From NCBI GenBank assembly GCA_026415535.1, contig JAOAGX010000051.1:1-10756 (forward strand): a DNA stretch of 10,756 nucleotides. The letters are read 5' to 3'. This stretch comes from Armatimonadota bacterium (lineage in GTDB: Bacteria > Armatimonadota > UBA5829). Every line of letters starts with the position of its first letter. Positions within the stretch are counted from its first letter, which is position 1. This document shows, one piece after another, positions 1 through 5,534 of the stretch. The notes below the pieces were generated by a model that was given only the letters and a program-made list of their open reading frames with translations, was not told the origin of the DNA and searched no databases. A program made the translations under genes and the position numbers.

Positions 1-15
1 GTGTATAAGAGACAG
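1..15 (+). other. Residual Tn5/Nextera mosaic-end adapter (artefact)
   Basis: The bases GTGTATAAGAGACAG equal the last 15 bases of the 19-base Tn5 mosaic end used in Nextera libraries. Read in frame they give the tell-tale peptide MYKRQ, a well-known contaminant at contig-end ORFs. The GTG here only looks like a start codon. Genomic sequence probably begins at base 16. Confidence 0.95.
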
Positions 16-465
16 CTCAAAGATGTACTGGTCGGCGCTGATTTATTCCTGGGAGTATCCGGCCCGAATCTCTTGACAGGCGATGATATTCGACGTATGG
101 GTCCTGGTCCGATCGTGTTTGCACTTTCGAACCCGACTCCTGAAGTTCCACCAGAGGAAATCATGGACTATGCCTCTGTTGTTGCTACAGGCCGGTCGGA
201 TTATGCCAATCAGATCAACAACGTCCTCTGTTTCCCTGGATTGTTCCGGGGCCTCTTGGAGTGCGGTGCGAAGCGAGTCACACGCGAAATGCTCACTGCT
301 GCCGCTCGTGCAATTGCCTCGGTGATTCCAGAGGATCAACTACGGCCCGATTACATCATTCCGAGCCCGTTCAATGAGCTGGTTGCCGAGTCTGTTGCGC
401 AGGCGGTCATCAAGGTAGCCTCTGATTCAAGTCTGCCCCAAACGCCTATATACTTCGAGTTCTGA
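16..465 (+). CDS. Malic enzyme, C-terminal part (5' end missing)
   Basis: This is the C-terminal end of a malic enzyme, which oxidatively decarboxylates malate to pyruvate with NAD(P) in the cytoplasm. About 150 residues of the NAD-binding domain are present. They include GVSGPNLLT, the FALSNPTPE stretch that follows the Rossmann region, and the strongly conserved ATGRSDYANQINNVLCFPG segment, then an alpha-helical tail (EMLTAAARAIASVIP). The family is usually about 400-480 residues, so most of the protein lies outside the window. The reading frame runs straight into the adapter at 1-15, and those five codons do not belong to the protein. Cofactor preference (NAD or NADP) cannot be judged from this fragment. 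The next gene starts about 165 bases downstream, so cotranscription is uncertain. Confidence 0.93.
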   Translation, partial: LKDVLVGADLFLGVSGPNLLTGDDIRRMGPGPIVFALSNPTPEVPPEEIMDYASVVATGRSDYANQINNVLCFPGLFRGLLECGAKRVTREMLTAAARAIASVIPEDQLRPDYIIPSPFNELVAESVAQAVIKVASDSSLPQTPIYFEF

Positions 466-617
466 ATCGAGGTAGTTTTGGTTAAACTTTTTGGCTGAGC
501 TGCTTTAGCGCTGTTTGGATCGCTAACCAAGGCAAGAGCTGTCTCGCTATCACAATCTGAAATTAAACTAAGAAAGCCTGGGTATATACCTTCCGTCTTG
601 GCTTGTGTTTGTTGTGC

Positions 618-623
618 GGAGGG
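618..623 (+). promoter_or_regulatory. Ribosome binding site that decides a GTG start
   Basis: GGAGGG lies 6 bases before GTG 630. The upstream in-frame TTG at 603 would place this site inside the coding sequence and put a cysteine- and glycine-rich stretch ahead of the signal peptide, so GTG 630 is preferred. Confidence 0.75.
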
Positions 624-629
624 TATCCA

Positions 630-1541
630 GTGGGAAGGATAGTGTTGCCTCTCTTCTTGGCCGGGATGGCATTCGCAACAGATTTGTGTGCGGTAGCCAA
701 CCGGACACCTGTAACTATCAGACTAGAGAATACCAGCCTCCATTCTCTCTTACGAACTCTATTTGCAATTGGAGGATGCAGCTACCTGATAGATAGTGAC
801 GTGCCGGATTTTTATATCCGCAGCGTTTCAATTGTCGATACTCCGTTAGAAGTTGCTTTACGAGGATTATCACGCTCCTGGCGGCTTACTTGCAACTTTG
901 AGGGGGAGTTGTGTACTGTCGCAAAGTTCTCGCCGCGATCAGGTTCCGAAATACCGCAAACACTGCGGACTTCACGGCGCAACGCATACTGCGTTGCTGT
1001 GGGGTGGCCAGATGCGATTGAAGGCGATTCTTGCGGCCGAATTAGTCTCGGATCTAGTTCCGTCCGTATGGGAGCTAATCTAAATCTAATTGATGTTGCG
1101 GCCAAGGTATCGCAGATGGTGACGCCAGAAGTGCTCGATGATTTGGCGGTTAGGCTCAGACGACAGATAGATGTCAGGCCGGATTTGCAGCAACGACTCT
1201 CTCAGGAGCAAATTGGGCTTATGCAGTTTCGCATGATCAACGTTGACTCCCCGACCCTTGTAACCAATATTGCCGAAGACCTGTCGACCTCACTTATTCA
1301 GTTGGGGTTCAATCTTGTCGAGCGTGCGCAGCTCGACAAGGCCTGCGAGGAGCTACGGCTACAAGATACAGCTCTGATCGATCCTGCAGACGCGAGCCAG
1401 ATTGGTCGCCTTACCGGTTGTGGAATAATCGTTGTGGGCAGCATTTCCGACCGCGGCGGCTGGATAGTTATTAACGCGCGTCTTGTAGAGACTGCTACTG
1501 GCAAAGCGCTGGCAGCTGACCGGATAATAGTTGGCAAGTAG
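630..1541 (+). CDS. Secreted protein with STN-like and CsgG/FlgO-like domains
   Basis: The 303-residue product from GTG 630 begins with a signal peptide (MGRIVLPLFLAGMAFA, probable cleavage before TDL). Residues about 27-97 resemble an STN/secretin short domain: a beta strand (VTIRLENTSL), helix LHSLLRTLFAIGGCSYLI, then VSIVDTPLEVALRGLSRSW and a final strand. Residues about 210-298 resemble the CsgG/FlgO/LpoB-type fold: AEDLSTSLIQLGFNLVERAQLDK, then DASQIGRLTGCGIIVVGSISD and NARLVETATGKALAA. These folds occur in periplasmic or outer-membrane proteins tied to secretion pores, curli or flagellar assembly. The middle (100-205) is not recognised. It has several cysteines, but the signal peptide shows no clear lipobox. 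It lies 105 bases ahead of the HAF-repeat gene on the same strand, so a shared transcript is likely. The exact role is unknown; domain calls are by eye. Confidence 0.75.
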   Translation: MGRIVLPLFLAGMAFATDLCAVANRTPVTIRLENTSLHSLLRTLFAIGGCSYLIDSDVPDFYIRSVSIVDTPLEVALRGLSRSWRLTCNFEGELCTVAKFSPRSGSEIPQTLRTSRRNAYCVAVGWPDAIEGDSCGRISLGSSSVRMGANLNLIDVAAKVSQMVTPEVLDDLAVRLRRQIDVRPDLQQRLSQEQIGLMQFRMINVDSPTLVTNIAEDLSTSLIQLGFNLVERAQLDKACEELRLQDTALIDPADASQIGRLTGCGIIVVGSISDRGGWIVINARLVETATGKALAADRIIVGK

Positions 1542-1632
1542 GTCATATTTTCGACGAAGCGGAAGGAACAGGAAAAGTTTTCTTCTAACGAAGACATAAT
1601 TGACGAACTGCGCCCGGACCCGTCTGGGACAT

Positions 1633-1639
1633 AAGGAGG
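1633..1639 (+). promoter_or_regulatory. Strong Shine-Dalgarno of the HAF-repeat gene
   Basis: AAGGAGG sits 7 bases before ATG 1647 and fixes that start. The preceding 90 bases after the upstream gene show only a weak TCTTC/GAAGA hairpin and no convincing terminator. Confidence 0.8.
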
Positions 1640-1646
1640 CAATTAT

Positions 1647-3152
1647 ATGCGATTACCGGGGCCAGGCCGAATGTTTCTCTTGTTGTGCATCCTCGCAATT
1701 TATCCTTCAATTGTTTTGGGCGACTACGCGCCTTCTTTTCTTGGCACGCTTGGCGGCGAGGAGAGTTGGGCAACCGATGTAAACAACAGTGGGGCCATTG
1801 TTGGTTGCTCGACCGACGCAAGTGGAAGACAGCGAGCCTTCCTTTGGACTGCTGATGGTGGAATGATCGACCTAGGCACTTTGGGTGGAGAAAATGCCGC
1901 CGCGACGGGCATTAACGATGCTGGAGAGATAGTGGGTTGGTCGGAGACGGCCGACGGTGCTCGCCATGCATTCCTGAGAACAAGCGAGCAGGAAATGGTC
2001 GATCTCGGAGTTTTGCCCGGAGACACGGCAAGCGAGTCGTTTGCGGTTGCAGATATTGTAGTCGGCGCTAGCGTGGGGTATGGAAGTCGAACACGAGCCT
2101 TTTTTTGGAGTGTTGATACGAATCTGGTGGAGCTTGCCCCGCTTTTTCAAGGGGGCGATACTTGGGCGTTTGGTGTCAACACCGCCAACGTCATTGTCGG
2201 CGCGGCTGTGGATCCAAGCGGTAGTCGGCGGGCAGTCCTTTGGGGGGCCGACGGAAAAGTGCGCGATTTGGTTGCCTCGAGCGAGACGACGGGCGCCGCT
2301 TATGGAATAAACGAGGCGGGGATTGTGGTCGGAGAGTCAAGGAATACGTCCAACCTAAGCCACGCTTTCTGTTGGACCGAATCCCTCGGAATGCGGAGGC
2401 TGCCCGATCCTACTCGCCTTGATTCCGCGCGTGCATTGTCGGTCAACAATTCGAACCAAATTGTTGGCTATGCACTCGGGCGGAATAAGCGTGCGGTTGT
2501 CTGGGGGGTGTCGCGCGACTTGGTGAAGCGATTTTCTGCCAGAGTTGTCGTACTGCCAATGCCCAGAGGAATGGTTGAGAGCGAAGCAGTGGCAATAAAC
2601 GATGCGGGCTTAATAGTTGGTTACTGCAGGGGTGATGACGGCCGCAAGCGGGCGGTCGTGTGGCGACTTGCCAAGAAGGATAAGTCCAGGCTGTCGATGG
2701 CGTTGACTGGAGGGCTGTTTATTCCGGTTAGCTCAAAGACCCGAAACGAATTTACCAGTGCTTGGTTTCGCGTGGCAGTGCAGCCTTTCAAGCCGGCGCG
2801 GCAGACACGTCCATATCTCACTATCGACAGCGCGGTTTACAGACTCGACGGTCCCACGCGGGCACGATTGTACGAGATTACGTTCGGCGTCGAGAGGGGT
2901 CTTGATCCGGGTCGAGTTGCTCAGCACTATTTGGCTGTTCGAGCAGGCCCTTACTATGGAGCGCTAGAAAACGGCACTACCGGAGCGAGCCAGCGCAAAT
3001 GGGGACTTAACGTAAACGCGTCCTACGGCCTGATATTCCTCCGCAGTCTCTACGCGGAAGCGCGTTATGACTACTTTAGCCCATTGGGTGGCTACGACTT
3101 CAGCGGAATATCGCTAACTGTGGGATTACGGCTGTTCGACCTGCCTCGATAA
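1647..3152 (+). CDS. Secreted seven-HAF-repeat protein with C-terminal beta-barrel-like region
   Basis: The 501-residue protein has a signal peptide (residues 1-25, LLLCILAIYPSIVLG). Residues about 31-340 hold seven degenerate repeats of roughly 44 residues. Each follows the HAF pattern: LGTLGG-like opening, (A)xxINDAGxIVG, then RAFLW. The repeats begin near residues 31, 75, 119, 162, 208, 252 and 301; the first two are the clearest. Seven such units would suit a seven-bladed propeller, though the fold is inferred. Residues about 350-501 are different: alternating hydrophobic/aromatic strands such as LNVNASYGLIF, LYAEARYDYFSPL and ISLTVGLRLF, ending almost at the C terminus. This resembles a small OmpA/opacity-type outer-membrane barrel. 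The protein may therefore display the repeat domain at the outer membrane. No enzymatic motif is seen. It probably forms a unit with the preceding STN/CsgG-like gene and ends convergently with the PEP-CTERM gene. Confidence 0.85.
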   Translation: MRLPGPGRMFLLLCILAIYPSIVLGDYAPSFLGTLGGEESWATDVNNSGAIVGCSTDASGRQRAFLWTADGGMIDLGTLGGENAAATGINDAGEIVGWSETADGARHAFLRTSEQEMVDLGVLPGDTASESFAVADIVVGASVGYGSRTRAFFWSVDTNLVELAPLFQGGDTWAFGVNTANVIVGAAVDPSGSRRAVLWGADGKVRDLVASSETTGAAYGINEAGIVVGESRNTSNLSHAFCWTESLGMRRLPDPTRLDSARALSVNNSNQIVGYALGRNKRAVVWGVSRDLVKRFSARVVVLPMPRGMVESEAVAINDAGLIVGYCRGDDGRKRAVVWRLAKKDKSRLSMALTGGLFIPVSSKTRNEFTSAWFRVAVQPFKPARQTRPYLTIDSAVYRLDGPTRARLYEITFGVERGLDPGRVAQHYLAVRAGPYYGALENGTTGASQRKWGLNVNASYGLIFLRSLYAEARYDYFSPLGGYDFSGISLTVGLRLFDLPR

Positions 3153-3178
3153 TGCCTTTTGGGAATAGTCCGTAGTTA

Positions 3179-3242
3179 TTCAGAACCTTGGCGGACTCAA
3201 TCTGGGTTCTGAAATAAGGCGGCATTTGAGAGCCGATTTTTT
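3179..3242 (+). terminator. Hairpin pair with T-run after the HAF-repeat gene
   Basis: A perfect 9-bp stem (TTCAGAACC 3179-3187 with GGTTCTGAA 3205-3213) is followed by a short CGGC/GCCG stem (3220-3223, 3232-3235) and six T residues (3237-3242). The T-run favours termination on the plus strand. The last stem alone is weak, so the pair as a whole is a moderate call. It also separates the convergent minus-strand gene. Confidence 0.5.
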
Positions 3243-3248
3243 CGTTAG

Positions 3249-4022
3249 CTATCGTGTGCGCCGTCTCCTCGCCAATCGTGCGAATGCAATACCAGAGCAG
3301 CCCAGCGAAAGTGACACAAGACTTCCTGGTTCAGGAATCACTACTTCGGCAGGAGATGGCGAGGACTTACGGTTGTGAACCAGATGCAGCCCGGCAAGAA
3401 CAGGCGCGACAGCTTGAGCGACTTGCAGTAACGATGGCGAGCTACCGAATTCGGCAAGAGGTTCAACGGCTGACTGAACAGTTCGCACGGTAGCATCCTC
3501 GAATGTTTCGATTAGCTCGGGTCCTGCTTCGACAGGAGGGGCAAACGCCACTTCCTCTGCCGCAGGTAGTGGTGGAATCGCCTCAGTTGTTCCCTTCACC
3601 TTAGTTTCTACAGGCGGTAGTTTCTTAGTTAGGGGGTTGCCACAGTCGGTCTCGATAAGCATCTCACCTGACAGGGTGGCGAAAACTTGTCTGCCGGCCG
3701 GAAGCACTCTATGTTTGGATGCGATTCGTCCGTTTTTTGAGATAAAATAGGTCCTCACCTTTACTGGTGATTTGAGAGTTATCACCGTCAGATTGTTTTG
3801 GAAGTACCGAGCGAGCTTCTCTGGTGACGTGCCAAAATGCTCCGCATAGCGTTTGGCGACTACGGGATTATTCGTGACCTGATCAACCAGATCTTCTACG
3901 CTTCGAATCGAGTAGCGAACGAACGATCCTGGTCTTGCAGGTTTTCGGGGATTGGCTTCTGATGGCACGCAGCAACCAATGATTATTGCAGCTAGCGCCA
4001 AGATGCACGCAAGTTGCTTCAT
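3249..4022 (-). CDS. PEP-CTERM sorting-signal surface protein
   Basis: The 257-residue product starts at ATG 4022, with AGGAGG 10 bases upstream (4033-4038). An upstream in-frame start at 4055 would precede this site. The N terminus is an export signal (KQLACILALAAIIIGCC). It contains IIGC at 14-17, a possible lipobox, but could also be cut after SEA. Residues about 38-133 form an unrecognised folded domain (VEDLVDQVTNNPVVAKRYA, a TYFISKNGRI strand, then DCGNPL). A Pro/Glu-rich linker follows (about 135-170). The C terminus is a textbook PEP-CTERM signal: PEP at 230-232, a hydrophobic stretch and the basic tail RLARRRRTR. Exosortase cleaves and anchors such proteins, often for exopolysaccharide-linked surface display. 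No exosortase gene is in the window. A sigma-54-type promoter precedes it. It diverges from the TM1266-like gene. Confidence 0.88.
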   Translation of the reverse strand: MKQLACILALAAIIIGCCVPSEANPRKPARPGSFVRYSIRSVEDLVDQVTNNPVVAKRYAEHFGTSPEKLARYFQNNLTVITLKSPVKVRTYFISKNGRIASKHRVLPAGRQVFATLSGEMLIETDCGNPLTKKLPPVETKVKGTTEAIPPLPAAEEVAFAPPVEAGPELIETFEDATVRTVQSAVEPLAEFGSSPSLLQVAQAVAPVLAGLHLVHNRKSSPSPAEVVIPEPGSLVSLSLGCSGIAFARLARRRRTR

Positions 4023-4050
4023 CGATCTTGTTCCTCCTATAGCCGAGGGT

Positions 4051-4066
4051 TGCACAATTCGTGCCA
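4051..4066 (-). promoter_or_regulatory. Candidate sigma-54 (-24/-12) promoter of the PEP-CTERM gene
   Basis: On the minus strand TGGCACGAATTGTGCA matches the RpoN consensus TGGCACR-N4-TTGCW with a single mismatch, and both the GG (-24) and GC (-12) elements are present at correct spacing. The predicted transcript start, near 4040, lies just ahead of the AGGAGG at 4033-4038 and about 18 bases before ATG 4022, which is a coherent leader. An enhancer-binding activator site was not identified. Confidence 0.7.
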
Positions 4067-4138
4067 GTGCTGAGGTTGAGAGTGAATGTTTGATGCGGTA
4101 ATTGCGCAGGACAATTTGCGCCGATTGGGTAAGACTCG

Positions 4139-4159
4139 ATTGTCTCTAATTGTCTCTAA
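4139..4159 (+). repeat. Two tandem copies of a 10-base unit before the TM1266-like gene
   Basis: ATTGTCTCTA occurs twice head to tail, plus one further A, directly abutting the AAAGGAGG ribosome site (4158-4165). A 10-base period is about one helical turn, so it could be a regulator site, but two copies may also be simple slippage. Confidence 0.6.
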
Positions 4160-4173
4160 AGGAGGATAGGCAA

Positions 4174-4431
4174 ATGAGTAAACGCATAATACTAGGTGTT
4201 GAGGTAACCAACCGAGTTGAGAGGGCATCGGATGTCCAGAAAGTACTTACAGAATTCGGTTGCGTTATAAAGACGAGACTTGGGTTGCATGAGGTATCTG
4301 AGACCTCTTGCTCACCGTCGGGTCTGCTCATACTTGAGACATACGGAGATGAATCTTCAATACAGGAACTGGAGAAAAAACTTGCCGCGATTCCAGGCGT
4401 GAACGTTCAGAAGATGGTGTTTGGGGAATAG
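4174..4431 (+). CDS. TM1266-type small ACT/NikR-C-like protein
   Basis: This 85-residue cytoplasmic protein starts at ATG 4174 behind AAAGGAGG with an 8-base spacer. It shows the beta-alpha-beta-beta-alpha-beta pattern of the ACT-like/NikR C-terminal fold: strand RIILGVEVTNR, helix ASDVQKVLTEFG, strands CVIKTRLGLHE and GLLILETYG, helix SSIQELEKKLAAIPG and strand VNVQKMVF. The order and length match the TM1266 family, often labelled iron-only hydrogenase system regulator. No hydrogenase or maturase gene is nearby, so the label should not be taken as function here. The three cysteines include two in the loop SETSCSP region and at C38 (EFGC). It has no DNA-binding domain, so it may sense a ligand or act through a partner. 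It lies 140 bases ahead of the Dps-like gene, with a strong hairpin between. Confidence 0.72.
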   Translation: MSKRIILGVEVTNRVERASDVQKVLTEFGCVIKTRLGLHEVSETSCSPSGLLILETYGDESSIQELEKKLAAIPGVNVQKMVFGE

Positions 4432-4500
4432 ATCCCGAACTATTTGCGTTGGAGCCGTCATGTTTGGCCCTGTTTGTCTGGGGGTAGATTCATATTTGGC

Positions 4501-4534
4501 AGCCGTGCCATTGGGTTTACCCAATGGGACGGCT
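4501..4534 (+). promoter_or_regulatory. Strong RNA hairpin upstream of the ferritin-like gene
   Basis: AGCCGTGCCATTGGG (4501-4515) pairs with 4520-4534 around a TTTA loop, giving 14 base pairs with one G-G mismatch. It ends 26 bases before the ribosome site of the ferritin-like gene. Only three T residues follow, so it is a poor intrinsic terminator. It may instead be an attenuator, an mRNA processing or stability element. An upstream AGCCGTC (4453-4459) could pair with the 3' arm (GACGGCT, 4528-4534) as a competing fold. Confidence 0.6.
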
Positions 4535-4571
4535 TTCGTGCCGGAAATAACTCAAAATGCGGAGGCCAGCT

Positions 4572-5123
4572 ATGGCAAGAGTCGCCCGAGAAATGGTAGA
4601 GAGGGCTGGGGTAGATGTCGACCAGTTAATTGAGCTACTGGTAAAAAACGCTGCGGCCGAGTTGACGACTTACTACTACTATACAATTCTTCGTGCGAAC
4701 CTGATTGGTCTTGATGGCGAGACGATCAAAGAAATCGCCGAAGTTGCGCGGATTGAGGACCGTAATCACTTCGAGGCACTTGTACCGCGAATATATGAGC
4801 TCGGGGGCAAGCTGCCGGAGGACATGAAAGAGTTCCATGACTGTTCAGCCTGTCCGCCTGCGAAATTGCCTTCTGATCCAACTGACATCAAAGCAATGTT
4901 GACTGTTTTAGTCGAGGCCGAGCGTTGTGCAGTTAGGGGATATACTCATATCTGCAACATGACTGCTGGCAAGGACCACAGGACCTACGACCTCTCGCAA
5001 TCTATATTGAACGAGGAAATCGAGCACGAATCTTGGTTCTCCGAGTTTCTGGGCGAGGGACCGTCAGGTCACTTTATGCGTCGTGGTGAGACTTCGCCGT
5101 TTGTTTCGAAGTTCCTAAAATGA
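4572..5123 (+). CDS. Dps-like (DPSL, thioferritin-type) ferritin-family protein
   Basis: The 183-residue product starts at ATG 4572, 6 bases after GGAGG (4561-4565); an in-frame ATG at 4557 overlaps that site. It is a four-helix ferritin-like protein. Candidate di-iron ligands are E30 (AAAEL), E62 and H66 (IEDRNHFE), E115 (EAER), and E149/H152 (NEEIEHE). The FHDCSACPP stretch (C91, C94) and C119 fit the cysteine-bearing DPSL group known from archaea and some bacteria. C94 and C119 lie 25 residues apart, as I recall for the archaeal cysteine pair. Members oxidise Fe(II), usually with peroxide, and store iron as a cage, protecting against oxidative damage. The stop codon overlaps the start of the cytochrome b5-like gene (ATGA), so the two are translationally coupled and may share a function. 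Confidence 0.87.
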   Translation: MARVAREMVERAGVDVDQLIELLVKNAAAELTTYYYYTILRANLIGLDGETIKEIAEVARIEDRNHFEALVPRIYELGGKLPEDMKEFHDCSACPPAKLPSDPTDIKAMLTVLVEAERCAVRGYTHICNMTAGKDHRTYDLSQSILNEEIEHESWFSEFLGEGPSGHFMRRGETSPFVSKFLK

Positions 5124-5356
5124 TGCGCGAGTTTACTATGGAGGAGCTGGCCTGCTTCGACGGACGCGACGGCAGGCCGGCTTTCTTTGCTTACGAAGGC
5201 AAGGTCTACGATGCATCCGGCAGTTTCCTGTGGCGAAATGGCAGGCATCAAGTAATTCACCAAGCCGGCACGGATCTAACCGATGCGCTTGTTGACGCTC
5301 CGCATGGGGCTGATCTTATCGGGCGATGCCCGGTAGTTGGTATTCTCATTGACTGA
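5120..5356 (+). CDS. Small cytochrome b5-like haem-binding protein
   Basis: This 78-residue protein matches the short bacterial cytochrome b5-like domain: FTMEELACFDGRDGRPAFFA, EGKVYDASGSFLW, NGRHQVIHQAGTDLT, APHGADLIGRCPVVG. The classical HPGG motif is replaced by the H43/H47 region (RHQVIHQAG), and the second axial ligand is probably H62 of APHG, as is usual for this short form. There is no signal peptide or membrane anchor, so a cytoplasmic protein is expected. The gene starts at ATG 5120, or the adjacent ATG 5123, within the stop region of the ferritin-like gene. It has no ribosome site of its own, which implies coupled translation. It may pass electrons to or from the ferritin partner; that is inference. 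Steroid/ligand binding is an alternative for this fold. Confidence 0.85.
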   Translation: MMREFTMEELACFDGRDGRPAFFAYEGKVYDASGSFLWRNGRHQVIHQAGTDLTDALVDAPHGADLIGRCPVVGILID

Positions 5357-5399
5357 CCTGGTTCTGATCTAAGGTGTGGGTCTCCATAATCTATTTATT

Positions 5400-5477
5400 G
5401 CGATAAGACACTAGCCAAGCATTGCGATTCAAAGCTTCCCGATTAACCGATATAATCACTGAAAACGCACTTATCGC
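5400..5477. repeat. 8-base inverted repeat flanking a promoter
   Basis: GCGATAAG (5400-5407) is the exact complement of CTTATCGC (5470-5477), with 62 bases between that contain the TATAAT promoter upstream of rimI. It could be a looping operator or chance. Confidence 0.3.
5428..5456 (+). promoter_or_regulatory. Distal sigma-70-type promoter of rimI-tsaD
   Basis: TTCAAA (5428-5433), 17-base spacer, TATAAT (5451-5456): 10 of 12 consensus positions. Transcription would begin near 5463, giving a leader of about 70 bases to ATG 5535. Confidence 0.6.
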
Positions 5478-5500
5478 CACGATCTGAGCTTCTCCATTCG

Positions 5501-5529
5501 TTGACACTCCGCCATAGGCGTGCTAGACT
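5501..5529 (+). promoter_or_regulatory. Proximal promoter of rimI-tsaD with extended -10
   Basis: TTGACA (5501-5506) is followed after exactly 17 bases by TAGACT (5524-5529), with TG one base before the -10. The predicted start, 5535-5536, coincides with ATG 5535, so this promoter would make a leaderless or nearly leaderless mRNA. Confidence 0.65.
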
Positions 5530-5534
5530 ACCGA

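Noticed and set aside
1..15. GTG at base 1 as a malic enzyme start codon
   Set aside because: It is part of the Nextera mosaic end, and the following residues are internal to the malic enzyme NAD-binding domain.
603..629. Upstream TTG start for the STN/CsgG-like gene
   Set aside because: It would bury the GGAGGG ribosome site and put MCLLCGGYP ahead of a clean signal peptide that begins at GTG 630.
3254..3493. 79-codon plus-strand reading frame inside the PEP-CTERM gene
   Set aside because: It is antisense to a well-supported protein with signal peptide and sorting signal, and shows no family match or ribosome site.
4055..4055. Upstream start for the PEP-CTERM protein (11 extra residues)
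   Set aside because: The AGGAGG at 4033-4038 and the predicted sigma-54 start lie downstream of it, so it could not be used from that promoter.
4421..4633. 70-codon frame between the TM1266-like and ferritin-like genes
   Set aside because: It overlaps both genes, reads through the hairpin and the ferritin ribosome site, and looks like no known protein.
5520..5522. GTG start for rimI
   Set aside because: It lies in the spacer of the TTGACA/TAGACT promoter, has no ribosome site, and adds residues not seen in RimI N termini.
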